A stretch of 64,000 nt of DNA from Clostridia bacterium. GTDB taxonomy: Bacteria > Bacillota > Clostridia > Christensenellales > Borkfalkiaceae. The notes under the pieces were generated by a model. The model did no database searches, had not been told where the DNA came from, and saw nothing but the letters and a program-made list of their open reading frames with translations. The translations under genes were made by a program, and so were the position numbers. Numbering within the stretch: position 1 is the stretch's first letter; each line of letters opens with the position of its first letter. The stretch covers positions 79,684-143,683 of the forward strand of contig JAFQWV010000005.1 of NCBI GenBank assembly GCA_017407325.1, given 5' to 3'. Positions 1 to 10,097 of the stretch are shown piece by piece.

Positions 1-152
1 TTTTAACCCCCTTTGATTTCCAAGCGCACATCTATTTTACCACCAAATTTTCATTTGTCAATAGTCTTCTGCCAACGAATTTTTTCTAACAAAAAAGGCT
101 TTCAATAGCTCGATTAATACATATTTTATAAAATTTTAAAAATACTTTAAAT

Positions 153-1601
153 ATGAATTTTGAAAGAAACATTGAAAAAAATGAGAAAATTCTAAAAGAC
201 GAACTTTCTAGCGACGACGTTATTTTTTACAGCTTTTCTTATCACGAAAAAAGCTGTTTTGCCGTGTACGTTGACTCTATGGTGGATAAGCAAGTTTTAG
301 GCGACTTGGTTATTCGCTCTATTTTAGAGCTCGAAAAAGATAAAACTATTGACGATATAAAAACTACTCTATCTAATCCAGAGTGCAAAACGCAAGAAAA
401 AATTGAAGATGCCGTTGACGACGTTTTAAACGGTTGTGCAATAATTTGTATCGACGGCGAAAAGAAAGCCTTATCAATCGACTTAAAAAAGTTCGACTCG
501 CGCGCTGTTTCCGAACCACCTACCAGCGCAGTTTTAAAAGGTCCACGCGAAGGCTTCACTGAATCTATGAAAACAAACCTTTCTTTAATTCGTAGACGAG
601 TAAAAAGTAAGGACTTAAAGATTGAATATCTAACTTGTGGTAAATACTCTAAAACTCAAATTGCAATAGTTTACGTTGACTCAATTTGCGATTTAAATAT
701 AGTAAAAGCGTTAAAAGAAAGAATAAACTCGCTCGACATTGACGGAATATGCGATAGTTCGTATATATCAACTCAGATAGTCGAAAATAAAACTTCACTT
801 TTTAAACAAGTTGGCAACACGGAAAAGCCAGATATCTTAATGGCAAAAATGCTTGAAGGACGAATCGGGATACTTTGCGACGGCTCGCCTATCGCACTTA
901 CCGTTCCGTACCTTCTGATTGAAGACTTCCAAAGCTCTGACGATTATTTTAAGTCTTATTACCGAGCAAACACCGAGCGCATTTTACGATTAATTTCCGT
1001 AATATTTGCAATCTATCTTCCAGCGCTATTCGTTTCGGCTCAACTTTTCCATTTGCAGATAATACCACTTAACTTTTTATTAACTATTGTAAACAGCATA
1101 AAAGGAATACCTCTCTCTCCAAGCTTTGAGATGTTTTTTACGCTTTTAATATTTGAAATGCTAAACGAAGCAAGTATCCGTATGCCAAAATACGTGGGCA
1201 TGGCGCTATCTATCGTCGGGGCGCTCGTCGTTGGCGATACTGCTGTAAGAGCAGGTATTGTTTCCACACCAACTATTATGATAATGGCTCTTAGTGGAAT
1301 TTGCATATACACCGTTCCAGAACTTGTAGATACCGTTACTTTTTTACGACTTATATTTTTAATAGTCGCAGGTGCAAGTGGTGCGTATGGAATTTTACTT
1401 CTTACCTGCTTTATAGTTATTTATTTATGTGCGACTGAAAACTTTAACGTCTCCATTTTAGCACCGTTTGCTCCACTTGTAAAAAACGACCTAAAAGACA
1501 CTTTCTATATGACGTACGTTCATCGAATGGATAAGCGACCACTATCGTTAAAGCCAAAAAACAGAACGCGCAGAAAATTAAAAAACGAGGAGGGAAAATA
1601 A
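153..1601 (+). CDS. gerA: Spore germination protein GerA family (A subunit)
   Basis: This is the A subunit of a nutrient germinant receptor in the spore inner membrane. The N-terminal half (about residues 1-275) is soluble. It carries the family signature at residues 131-149, where PREGF is followed by NLSLIRRR. From about residue 278 there are several hydrophobic segments, as in GerAA/GerA membrane domains. The length of 482 aa is usual for the family. It is directly followed by gerB (stop and start touch, TAAATG) and then gerC, the classic A-B-C operon order. The start at 153 has only a weak upstream Shine-Dalgarno, so it is less sure than the product. The 152 bases before it are AT-rich, with no other gene. 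Confidence 0.93.
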   Translation: MNFERNIEKNEKILKDELSSDDVIFYSFSYHEKSCFAVYVDSMVDKQVLGDLVIRSILELEKDKTIDDIKTTLSNPECKTQEKIEDAVDDVLNGCAIICIDGEKKALSIDLKKFDSRAVSEPPTSAVLKGPREGFTESMKTNLSLIRRRVKSKDLKIEYLTCGKYSKTQIAIVYVDSICDLNIVKALKERINSLDIDGICDSSYISTQIVENKTSLFKQVGNTEKPDILMAKMLEGRIGILCDGSPIALTVPYLLIEDFQSSDDYFKSYYRANTERILRLISVIFAIYLPALFVSAQLFHLQIIPLNFLLTIVNSIKGIPLSPSFEMFFTLLIFEMLNEASIRMPKYVGMALSIVGALVVGDTAVRAGIVSTPTIMIMALSGICIYTVPELVDTVTFLRLIFLIVAGASGAYGILLLTCFIVIYLCATENFNVSILAPFAPLVKNDLKDTFYMTYVHRMDKRPLSLKPKNRTRRKLKNEEGK

Positions 1602-2696
1602 ATGTCCCACACTATTAAAAACGATATAAAGCTTCGCCAAGTAGCACTGGTTTTTTTAGCGCTTATGCCCGTTACGAAAGTTTTAATGCTACCGTCAATC
1701 GTTGCAGATTTTGTTGGCGAGCAAATTTGGCTTCCGATAACACTTAATCTATTATTTGATGCGCTAGTCGTGTTTTTAATTTTAAAACTCGGCGAGCGTT
1801 ATCCTAATCTGACTTTCTATGAGATAGCAGAAAAAAACCTAGGAAAAGTAGCTTCAAAAATTCTTTTCTTTTTTATTGGTGCGTTTTTCTTTTTAAAATC
1901 GCTCGTTCCGATTTTAGAGCAAAAGCATTTTATCGACAACACGTTATACGAAGTTTTTCCAAACTTTATATCATTTTTTCCACTTATGTTTTTAAGTGCG
2001 TACGCTTGTTTAAAAGGGCTTAAGGTTTTAGGAAGATGTGTAGATATTTGCGTGTTTTTTACCGTTATAGGTCTTTTAGTTATAATTTACTTTTCAGTAA
2101 GCACTTGTGATATAACTAATCTTTTTCCAATTTTTCAAAAACCACACTATAACACGGTTAAAGCTATGTTTTCAAGTGTTATTTGGTTTACGGAAGGCGC
2201 GTATATGCTACTTTTTTTAGGCAAATTTAACAATGAAAAAAACGGAACTATAAAGATAATGACTTGCTTTTTAATAGGTAGCGTCTTTGTCGTGGCAATC
2301 GCAGTTATATTTTACGGTATATTCGGTCCAATCGCAAACACACAAGTTTTTGCCGTGTCCGATATGACTATTTATACAACAAAAATTATAAACATCGGTA
2401 GATTCGACTACCTTGCGATATTTATGCTGTTATTTTCAAAAATTTTCGCAGTTTGTCTTCCAGCGTACACGTCAACCAAGTTTTTTGAAAAATGTTTTTC
2501 ACTTGATAAAGCCTTAATACCCGCACTTATCGTAAACGGCTTACTGCTTGTCGCAATATTTGTATTCAAAGACAAATTCCTAGCCGTTTTAGACTTTTCA
2601 AATAAATATCTTAATTGGTATTTCGTGTTAATGGGCTATTTAATGCCTATCGTTTTCTATTTAGTTTTAAGAAGGAGAAAAAGTGAAAAAGTTTAA
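1602..2696 (+). CDS. gerB: Germinant receptor B subunit, APC-type permease fold (GerAB/YndE family)
   Basis: This is a polytopic membrane protein of 364 aa with about ten hydrophobic segments, matching GerAB-type members of the amino acid/polyamine/organocation superfamily that form the germinant-binding membrane subunit. The start ATG directly follows the gerA stop and is preceded by a strong GAGGAGGG ribosome site inside the gerA end. Its 3' end overlaps gerC by 14 nt, which points to translational coupling. The nutrient it recognises cannot be read from the sequence. Confidence 0.92.
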   Translation: MSHTIKNDIKLRQVALVFLALMPVTKVLMLPSIVADFVGEQIWLPITLNLLFDALVVFLILKLGERYPNLTFYEIAEKNLGKVASKILFFFIGAFFFLKSLVPILEQKHFIDNTLYEVFPNFISFFPLMFLSAYACLKGLKVLGRCVDICVFFTVIGLLVIIYFSVSTCDITNLFPIFQKPHYNTVKAMFSSVIWFTEGAYMLLFLGKFNNEKNGTIKIMTCFLIGSVFVVAIAVIFYGIFGPIANTQVFAVSDMTIYTTKIINIGRFDYLAIFMLLFSKIFAVCLPAYTSTKFFEKCFSLDKALIPALIVNGLLLVAIFVFKDKFLAVLDFSNKYLNWYFVLMGYLMPIVFYLVLRRRKSEKV

Positions 2697-3876
2697 AACT
2701 CGTATTATGATAATCGTTGCCGTTATCGTTGCAATTTTATATTTTACGGGCGACTTTTCGCTTATTGATATACAAAAGACTGCGATAATAGTAGCACTCG
2801 GTATCGATAAAAAAGATAATTCTTATGAAGTCACCGCCCAAATTGCTATTCCGCAAGCAACAGATCAAAGCTCGCAAAACAACGATGCAATGGTTTCAGC
2901 CGAAGGCGACACCGTCTTTCAAGCCATTGACAATATCGGAATAAAAACAGGTTGGCAACCTAAGCTTTCCTTTTGCGACCTAATAGTTTTCGGATCGGGT
3001 GTAAACGACGACGAACTAATCGCACTTATCGACCACGTAATTGCTTCACAAAAATTGCAAAATTCAGCGCAAATTGCAAAATGTGAAAACACGGCAAAGG
3101 AAACGCTTTCACACACTACTGCACTTGACGCAATCTCATCTTTTGCAATTCAAAAAATACTTCTAAAAAACACTCTAAAAGTAAACACCGTTTCAAGAAG
3201 TAACGTTCGCGAGTTTGCAATAATGCACTACTCACCGTCAAATAGCGCGTTTATGCCACTTATTAAAGTTGAAGAAGGAAGCTTAGACGGACAGGAAAAC
3301 TCAAGCTCGTCACAAATGACCGCATCAACAGGCTCTAGCGATACGCCGTCAAAAAGTAGCGAAGGCGAACAGAAAAACGTAATATACGATGCAACTACTA
3401 CACTAGTTTTTTCAAACGGCAAAAAAGCTTGCGAGCTTGAAAAAGAAGAAACGTTACTTTTTAATCTGCTTCTAAAAAGAGTAGACGAGTCATATCTCTC
3501 AGTCGAAACACCTAACGGAAAGGTCCTTTTGTCTATCACAAAAAGCAAACATAAAATTACGGTGGATTTTTTAGAAAAACCAACCGTAAACGTAAAACTT
3601 GATTTATCCGTAACGCTAATAGATAGCGAAAAAACACGTGAAAAAGACGTTTTCGAAAAAGAAATCGTCAGCCCTGAATATTTAAAACTTGCAACCGAAA
3701 AAGTCACTGACGATTTAACTAAACTTTATGATAAACTCTCTCGTGCAAACGCCGACGTTTTAAGCGCAAAAAATTACGTCTATAAATTCAAACACTCAAA
3801 GTATAACAGCGTCAAGGATTTAGCACTTTCAAACTTTAATTTCAACCCGATAGTATCTGTTAAAAGTTTAGATTAA
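2683..3876 (+). CDS. gerC: Ger(x)C family germination protein without a lipobox
   Basis: This is the C subunit of the germinant receptor, 397 aa. It uses a GTG start with GAAGGAG upstream and overlaps gerB. After an N-terminal hydrophobic segment (about residues 7-22) comes the family motif (I)IVALGIDK at about residues 36-44. A Ser-rich linker near residues 205-230 separates it from the C-terminal domain. Typical Ger(x)C proteins are lipoproteins with a Cys just before the mature domain. Here there is no Cys in the first 90 or so residues, so the protein is predicted to be held by an uncleaved N-terminal helix instead. It is the last gene of the gerA-gerB-gerC operon. Confidence 0.9.
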   Translation: MKKFKTRIMIIVAVIVAILYFTGDFSLIDIQKTAIIVALGIDKKDNSYEVTAQIAIPQATDQSSQNNDAMVSAEGDTVFQAIDNIGIKTGWQPKLSFCDLIVFGSGVNDDELIALIDHVIASQKLQNSAQIAKCENTAKETLSHTTALDAISSFAIQKILLKNTLKVNTVSRSNVREFAIMHYSPSNSAFMPLIKVEEGSLDGQENSSSSQMTASTGSSDTPSKSSEGEQKNVIYDATTTLVFSNGKKACELEKEETLLFNLLLKRVDESYLSVETPNGKVLLSITKSKHKITVDFLEKPTVNVKLDLSVTLIDSEKTREKDVFEKEIVSPEYLKLATEKVTDDLTKLYDKLSRANADVLSAKNYVYKFKHSKYNSVKDLALSNFNFNPIVSVKSLD

Positions 3877-3879
3877 AAA

Positions 3880-3929
3880 AAGCAGACGTACAAGACCAAA
3901 AATCTTGTACGCTGCTTATCTTTTTTTTG
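3880..3929 (+). terminator. Rho-independent terminator after gerC
   Basis: A stem of AAGCAG and CGTACAAGA pairs with TCTTGTACG and CTGCTT with one bulged base. It is followed by a run of eight T. It lies directly after the gerC stop codon. Confidence 0.85.
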
Positions 3930-4117
3930 TGAAGTTTTTGCTTTTTGCAAAAGTGAAGTTGTGATTTCTCACAGTGAAGTTGCGCGTTAAAAAACTTGCA
4001 GTGAAGTTTAGTTTGCCATCAATTTGCCGTCAGGCAAAACTTCACTCACGGAGTGAACTTCACTATCGAAGATAACTTCACTATCGTAGATAACTTCACT
4101 TGCCCAAAAGGCAAACT
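3930..4117. repeat. Hairpin array A (linker AGTGAAGTT / AACTTCACT)
   Basis: Short inverted repeats alternate with a constant linker. On the left the linker reads AGTGAAGTT; on the right it reads the complement AACTTCACT, so both arms run outward from a centre near 4010-4040 where AGTTTGCC faces GGCAAAACT. Small stems include TTTTGC/GCAAAA, GTGA/TCAC, CAC/GTG, ATC/GAT (twice, with different loops) and TGCC/GGCA. It fills the gap between convergent gerC and pfp. It belongs to the same architectural family as eight other loci in the window. Function unknown. Confidence 0.85.
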
Positions 4118-4150
4118 TAGTCAGCACGCATTAACCGTGCTATAGCGCGA

Positions 4151-5395
4151 TTATTTCTTTTCAACCCTAACTTTTTTAAGCTTTGCAAAGCGAGGCAGTC
4201 CGTTTTCAAGCGGTGCTTTTGCATCACCTTGAATAAGTGGTAAGCAGTAATCAATAAACTCTTTTGATACACCCGTTCCGTCGTTTATAATCCACTCGAT
4301 AGGGAACGCCTTTTCGGTGTTTGCCGCAAGCTCTAACGGCATAAGTTTATAGTTGATTTTATACTCGTCACCTTCTACTCTTTCGTAAACGACCATCTTG
4401 TCGGTGTCGCCGCTTACCGCAGCTTTAACCGCTTCGCGACCAGCCTGGCACGCTTCTTCAACGTCAACTCTACTTGCCAGGTGCGCACCGCATCTTTGCA
4501 TTAAAGAAAATTCTATTGCGCGTGTTTTTATTCCAATTCTTTGCTTAATAACGCCGGCAAGAAGTCCACACACGCCACCAAGTTGAGCATGTCCAAATAA
4601 GTCGGTAGTTGAAGTCTGGAACTCGCCAACGTATTTTCCGTCAGCAAACTTAATACCTTCAGAAACGACTACTATGCATTGGTTATTATTCTTTTCTAAA
4701 ACTGTTTTTACGTCGTCAACAAATTTATCCATATCAAACGGAACTTCAGGAAGATAAATAAGGTCAACCGAGTGAGAGTTTATATTAGATAAAGCGGCAG
4801 ATGCCGTAATCCAGCCTGCATTTCTACCCATTGCTTCTACGATACAGCACATACCCGTATCGTAAACTTTTGCGTCAAGCGCAAGTTCTGACATAGTGGT
4901 AGCAACGTATTTTGCAGCGCTAGCGTATCCCGGGCAGTGATCCGTTCCGTAAAGGTCGTTGTCAATAGTTTTTGGAACGCCTATAACGTTACAATCCCAG
5001 CCTGAATTTTTCATAAACTTAGAAATCTTGTTGCAAGTATCCATACTGTCGTTACCACCGTTATAGAAGAAGTAACGAACGTTGTATTTTTTGAACACCT
5101 CTAAAATTCTTTCGTAGTCCGTTTTGTCAACTGTAAAATCTTTAAGCTTATAGCGAACCGAGCCAAGAGCAGACGACGGAGTATACTTTAAAAGTTCAAG
5201 TTCTTTTTCATCTTCTTTTCTGATGTCGTAGAAGTTTTCGTCAAGTACGCCACGAATACCGTGAATAGCGCCGTAAACTTCGGTGATGTTTCCTTGCTGT
5301 AAAGCTTCCATAAATACGCCTGCTGCACTTGAGTTTATTACCGAAGTAGGTCCACCCGACTGAGCAAATACGCATGCTCCAACTAAATTTTTCAT
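4151..5395 (-). CDS. pfp: Phosphofructokinase, pyrophosphate-dependent type
   Basis: This enzyme phosphorylates fructose 6-phosphate, most likely with pyrophosphate as the donor, and is reversible in glycolysis. The phosphofructokinase fold is plain. Two positions indicate PPi rather than ATP use: GGNDS at residues 113-117 (ATP enzymes have GGDG) and PKTIDND at 141-147 (ATP enzymes have PGTIDND). The length of 414 aa also fits the PPi group. It is the last gene of a minus-strand run, 56 nt after pfkA, which encodes an ATP-type enzyme. The start has a good TTAGGAG site. Donor preference is inferred from motifs. Confidence 0.9.
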   Translation of the reverse strand: MKNLVGACVFAQSGGPTSVINSSAAGVFMEALQQGNITEVYGAIHGIRGVLDENFYDIRKEDEKELELLKYTPSSALGSVRYKLKDFTVDKTDYERILEVFKKYNVRYFFYNGGNDSMDTCNKISKFMKNSGWDCNVIGVPKTIDNDLYGTDHCPGYASAAKYVATTMSELALDAKVYDTGMCCIVEAMGRNAGWITASAALSNINSHSVDLIYLPEVPFDMDKFVDDVKTVLEKNNNQCIVVVSEGIKFADGKYVGEFQTSTTDLFGHAQLGGVCGLLAGVIKQRIGIKTRAIEFSLMQRCGAHLASRVDVEEACQAGREAVKAAVSGDTDKMVVYERVEGDEYKINYKLMPLELAANTEKAFPIEWIINDGTGVSKEFIDYCLPLIQGDAKAPLENGLPRFAKLKKVRVEKK

Positions 5396-5451
5396 AATAA
5401 CTCCTAAAAAACCGTTAATAATCGACTTATACAGCGATTTTTGGTTTTGAT

Positions 5452-6414
5452 TTACCTTCCTAAAATTTTTGCCATTTCGTAAAGTTTTTTATCAATCTTT
5501 CTTTTCTTTGACAAAGCAACGGCAATATCTTCGTCAAAAATTTTGTTATTCTTAATACCTACGACTCTGTTTTTCGCGCCTTCTAATAAAAGCTCGACAG
5601 CGTGTACTGCCATTTTCGTTGCCCAGAGCCTATCGAACATTGTCGGCGAGCCACCACGCTGGATATGCCCTAAAGTCGTAGTGGTAATCTTTACTCCTGC
5701 CTTTTCGCTAAGTTCTTTACAAACGGCGTCACGATCGCCTGCGCCTTCTGCAAAAACTATCATGTTCGAAGTTTTTCCACGCTTTTGACTTTTTCTTAAG
5801 TCAGCAGCAATCTCGTCTAAATCATACTCGATTTCCGGTATCAAAATATGCTCTGCACCACCACAAATCCCTGCGTACAGCGCGATATCCCCACAGTGTC
5901 GCCCCATAACTTCAAGCAAGCTAACACGCCCGTGAGAGCCCATAGTGTCGCGCAAACTATTAATCGCCCAAAGCACCGTATTTACCGCAGTATCAAAACC
6001 TAAGGTATAATCGGTGTATGCCAGGTCGTTGTCAATAGTCCCCGGGATTCCAATAATATTAATTCCACAAAGCTCTGAAAACTCTTTGCCCCCTCTGAAC
6101 GTTCCGTCACCGCCAATAACGACAAGGTCGGTTATTCCGTACGCAGAAAGCGTTTCATAAGCCTTTTCCATGCCATCTTTCGTCGTAAATTCTTGTGAGC
6201 GCGCAGTTTTTAGAAAAGTGCCACCACGCTGAATTTTGCTTGAAACTGAACGCGAGTTTAAAAGCTCTATACTGCCGTCTATCAAACCTTGATAGCCGCG
6301 GCGCACGCCGTAAACGTCTATATCTTTTGAAATCGCATATCTGACGACTGCACGAAGGCAGGCGTTCATACCGGGCGCATCACCGCCACTTGTAAGCACT
6401 GCAATTTTTGTCAT
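5452..6414 (-). CDS. pfkA: ATP-dependent 6-phosphofructokinase
   Basis: This glycolytic kinase makes fructose 1,6-bisphosphate. Its 320 aa match the short bacterial PfkA. GGDGT at residues 101-105 and PGTIDND at 124-130 are the ATP-type signatures, and the N-terminal ATP loop (TSGGDAPGMN) is intact. It has an AAGGAGA ribosome site and lies about 100 nt downstream of dnaE, the common Firmicute dnaE-pfkA pairing. The neighbouring pfp gene encodes a PPi-type paralogue. Confidence 0.95.
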   Translation of the reverse strand: MTKIAVLTSGGDAPGMNACLRAVVRYAISKDIDVYGVRRGYQGLIDGSIELLNSRSVSSKIQRGGTFLKTARSQEFTTKDGMEKAYETLSAYGITDLVVIGGDGTFRGGKEFSELCGINIIGIPGTIDNDLAYTDYTLGFDTAVNTVLWAINSLRDTMGSHGRVSLLEVMGRHCGDIALYAGICGGAEHILIPEIEYDLDEIAADLRKSQKRGKTSNMIVFAEGAGDRDAVCKELSEKAGVKITTTTLGHIQRGGSPTMFDRLWATKMAVHAVELLLEGAKNRVVGIKNNKIFDEDIAVALSKKRKIDKKLYEMAKILGR

Positions 6415-6512
6415 AAAGTTCTCCTTTATTGTAACATATAAAAATGGTCTTGACTATACTTTTTATGAAATTTATTGTAAAAATTTGCATATTTTGGTAA
6501 ATTGACGCGATT

Positions 6513-9500
6513 TTAATCAATTTCCTTAATTAAAATATCGTCTTTATCAACAAATGCGGTAAGCTCTGCAATTAAACCTTTACAAACCCTGCACTTTTCA
6601 GTCATGCGATAATTTTTTCCGTCAATTTTAAAGTAGACTTCCGCCTCACCCGGATAACCGATTAACGTTTCGATAATCTCATCCTTATCCTTTACGGTAT
6701 CGTCGTTTAGGACTACACATATAAATTGTCTTTTTGTTTTAGGTTTAACGATTTCAACTTCTTCTTGCTTGTCGTTTTCCGTAAAAATTTCGAGTTTATC
6801 AACACATAGCGAAGGTTTTTCTTCGTCACGAAGTTGAATTTTACCATACACGACTACAATCGCATCTTTTTCAAGCTTATCTTTAAATCTATCATAAACT
6901 TTCGGGAAAAGCACGCCTTCAATTTGGTTATACGCGTCTTCAAGCGTTATAAACGCCATACTTTGACCGGTCTTTGTTGTCTTTTTACTAATAGCAGTTA
7001 TCATGCCACCCATTGAAACCTGCTGACCGTCAGATAGGTCCGGATAAGTTCTTACGCCGTCTTCGTCTTCCTCAAAATAATCGAGCGCTTCCAGCGAAAA
7101 GTTAAAGCGTTTAAACTTATCAATGTAATTTTCAAGTGGATGACCTGATACGTAAACGCCCAAAACTTCCTTTTCCATCATAAGCTTATGCTTTAAATCG
7201 TACTCAGAAACTTCAGGATAATTGACTTCGAGCGTAGTTTCTTCAAGCATAGTTCCAAAGAAGCTAAGTTGCTCGCTGTCGCGTTGCTTAGCGATAAGCG
7301 AAGCCCTGTCAATAAGTTCACCACTTACGCAAATAAGCTTTGAACGCGCTATTTTAAAGCAATCGAAAACGCCTGCGTAAATCATATTTTCAACGAGCCG
7401 TTTGTTAAGTGCAGTCTTGTCAACGCGCGAAATAAAATCTTCAAAAGATTTATAGTCGCCGTTTTCTTCGCGCTCTTCTATAATACTCTTAATCGCTGCG
7501 TGACCTACACCCTTTAACGCCACTAAGCCTATTCTAACGCATCCGTTTTCAACCGAGAAAAATTGCTTACTCTTGTTGATATCAGGTGGCAGTACCTTTA
7601 TTCCACGTTCTTTTAAATATAAAACGTACTTAGTAATTTCTTCAATACTGTCGATACGGTTATTTAAAATTGCCGCCAAAAATTCTTGTGGATATAACGC
7701 CTTTAAATAAGCCGTTTGATACGCAAGTACAGCGTACGCTGCTGCGTGCGACTTGTTAAATGCGTAACTTGCAAAGCTTTCCATTTCTTCAAAAATATCT
7801 CGTGCAACGTCTTCGGGAACTCCACGGTAAACCGCACCTTCGATAACGATATTACCGTTTTCGTCCTTTTCGCCATAGATAAAAAGCTGTTTTTGCTTTT
7901 CCATTTCTTTGGCTTTTTTCTTACTCATAACGCGTCGGATAATATCGGCTTGACCAAGCGTGTATCCCGCCATTTTCTGAACGATCGCCATGACCTGTTC
8001 TTGGTAAATAATCGTTCCTGAAGTAACCTTCAGAATACTTTCAAGCATTGGGTGCTTGTACACGATTTTATCAGGATTGGCTCTGTTTTCCATATACTGT
8101 GGAATAGAATCCATAGGTCCCGGACGGTATAGTGAAATTCCTGCGATTATATCTTCTAAGTTATTAGGCTTTAGGTCGCGCATGAACTTTTTCATACCGC
8201 CAGATTCTAACTGGAACACTGCATCGGTGTCGCCACTCGAAATTAAATCGTAGGCAACTTTTTCGCTGTAACCAATCTTATTAAAGTCGATTTTAACTCC
8301 GTGCTGTTCGTAGATATAATCGCACGCTTTTTTAATATCGGTTAAAGTTCTAAGTGCTAAAAAGTCCATCTTGAGCATGCCAAGTTGCTCAATCTCGACC
8401 ATGTTAAATTGCGTAACGATATCTTCGCCACTTCTGGCAAGTGGAACGTTTTCTTTGATAACTTTATTACAAATAACGACGCCTGCTGCGTGCATAGAAA
8501 TATTTCTCGGCATGCCTTCAAGCTTCATAGCCATGTCGATTACCATTTTCAGCGTTTCGTCACTTTCGTAAATTTCAACAAGGTCTTTAACAGCTAAGCT
8601 TTCGCCGTGTTTTCCTAGCTTTAACCCCAAAGACTGTGCTATAGACGACTTTCCGTCTAAAAGTTTGGTAATTCTGTTTACGTCGTTAAACGGAATTTTA
8701 TAAACTCTCGCAACGTCTTTTATCGCAGCTTTTGATGCCATAGTACCAAAAGTAGCAATCTGCGCTACGTTATCGTAGCCGTATTTTTTGCGAGCGTATT
8801 CAATAACTTCTTGACGCCTATCCGTACAAAAGTCAACGTCAAAGTCGGGCATTGAAACGCGCTCGCGATTTAAAAATCTTTCGAAAAGTAAGTCGTACTG
8901 AAGTGGTTCAACGTCCGTAATTCCCATAGAGTAAGCAATAATACTACCTACACCCGAGCCACGCCCCGGTCCTACCGGAATATCGTTTTCTTTTGCATAG
9001 TTAATGTAATCCCAAACTATCAAATAATAATCCAAAAAACCCATGTCAGCAATGGTTTTAAGTTCGTATTCAAAACGCGTTCTGATAGTTTCGGTAATTT
9101 CAGGATATTTCTTTTGTAAACCACGTTCGGCAATCTCGCGAAGGTATTCGTACTGAGTTTTTCCGTCTGGCGGTGTATACATTGGCGTAAGAGACGCGTC
9201 TCTTTTTGGCGAGCCGTCTTTATTAAACTCAAACACACTGTCAACGCATTTTTCGGCAATTTTTACCGTGTTTTCGATAGCTTCAGGGACGTTTTCAAAA
9301 AGACTAAACATTTGGTCGCCGTCTTTAAGATAAAACTCGTCAGTTTCAAAGCGCATACGAGTCGGATCGTCCATCGTCTTTTTCGTGTTTATGCAAAGCA
9401 TAACTTCTTGCATTTTTGCATCTTCTTTACGGATATAGTGAACGTCGTTCGTTGCAACGAGCCCAATATCAAGTTCGCGCGCAAGTTTAATAAGTAGTGG

Positions 9501-10052
9501 ATTTACTCTTTTTTGATCGTCAATGCCGTGGTCTTGCAACTCAATATAATAATCGTCACCAAAATGCGATTTCATTTCTAAAGCGTGCTTTTTCGCAGCT
9601 TCGTAGTTACCACTAAGAAGAAGTCTTGGTAGCTTTCCAGCTAGGCACGCAGAAAGACAGATTACACCTTCAGTATGCTCGAAAAGTGTTTTATAATCAC
9701 AGCGTGGTCTGCCGTAAAACCCGTCAACGTAAGCTATCGAGTCAAGGAGAATAATGTTTCTGTAGCCAGCGCGATTTTTTGCAAGCAAAACAAGGTGATC
9801 AGGCTTTCCGCTCGACACCGTTTTATTCGTAAGGTCTTCACACATATAAAGTTCGCAACCAACGATTGGTTTTATTCCGTTCATACGTGCAAGCTTAGAA
9901 AAGTTAAGCGTTGCAAACATATTTCCGTGGTCGGTTATTGCAAGCGCAGTTTGTCCAAGCTCCTTACAGCGCTCGAAAACTTCACTCGTTTTCGTTGCGC
10001 CGTCGAGTATACTAAATTCTGTATGAACGTGTAAATGAACGAAGTCCTTCAT
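6513..10052 (-). CDS. dnaE: DNA polymerase III alpha subunit (DnaE)
   Basis: This is a replicative C-family DNA polymerase, 1179 aa. The N-terminal PHP domain begins with HLHVHTEFS. The palm carries GPGRGSGVGS at residues 361-370 and the catalytic aspartates in PDFDVDF at 402-408. A C-terminal OB fold lies around residues 1000-1080. The length and domain order fit DnaE rather than PolC, which has an exonuclease insert. It has an AAGGAGA site and sits between hemW and pfkA on the same strand. Confidence 0.96.
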   Translation of the reverse strand: MKDFVHLHVHTEFSILDGATKTSEVFERCKELGQTALAITDHGNMFATLNFSKLARMNGIKPIVGCELYMCEDLTNKTVSSGKPDHLVLLAKNRAGYRNIILLDSIAYVDGFYGRPRCDYKTLFEHTEGVICLSACLAGKLPRLLLSGNYEAAKKHALEMKSHFGDDYYIELQDHGIDDQKRVNPLLIKLARELDIGLVATNDVHYIRKEDAKMQEVMLCINTKKTMDDPTRMRFETDEFYLKDGDQMFSLFENVPEAIENTVKIAEKCVDSVFEFNKDGSPKRDASLTPMYTPPDGKTQYEYLREIAERGLQKKYPEITETIRTRFEYELKTIADMGFLDYYLIVWDYINYAKENDIPVGPGRGSGVGSIIAYSMGITDVEPLQYDLLFERFLNRERVSMPDFDVDFCTDRRQEVIEYARKKYGYDNVAQIATFGTMASKAAIKDVARVYKIPFNDVNRITKLLDGKSSIAQSLGLKLGKHGESLAVKDLVEIYESDETLKMVIDMAMKLEGMPRNISMHAAGVVICNKVIKENVPLARSGEDIVTQFNMVEIEQLGMLKMDFLALRTLTDIKKACDYIYEQHGVKIDFNKIGYSEKVAYDLISSGDTDAVFQLESGGMKKFMRDLKPNNLEDIIAGISLYRPGPMDSIPQYMENRANPDKIVYKHPMLESILKVTSGTIIYQEQVMAIVQKMAGYTLGQADIIRRVMSKKKAKEMEKQKQLFIYGEKDENGNIVIEGAVYRGVPEDVARDIFEEMESFASYAFNKSHAAAYAVLAYQTAYLKALYPQEFLAAILNNRIDSIEEITKYVLYLKERGIKVLPPDINKSKQFFSVENGCVRIGLVALKGVGHAAIKSIIEEREENGDYKSFEDFISRVDKTALNKRLVENMIYAGVFDCFKIARSKLICVSGELIDRASLIAKQRDSEQLSFFGTMLEETTLEVNYPEVSEYDLKHKLMMEKEVLGVYVSGHPLENYIDKFKRFNFSLEALDYFEEDEDGVRTYPDLSDGQQVSMGGMITAISKKTTKTGQSMAFITLEDAYNQIEGVLFPKVYDRFKDKLEKDAIVVVYGKIQLRDEEKPSLCVDKLEIFTENDKQEEVEIVKPKTKRQFICVVLNDDTVKDKDEIIETLIGYPGEAEVYFKIDGKNYRMTEKCRVCKGLIAELTAFVDKDDILIKEID

Positions 10053-10097
10053 AGTTTCTCCTTAAAATATAGTCGTATAAGTCGATTAACAGGCTTT

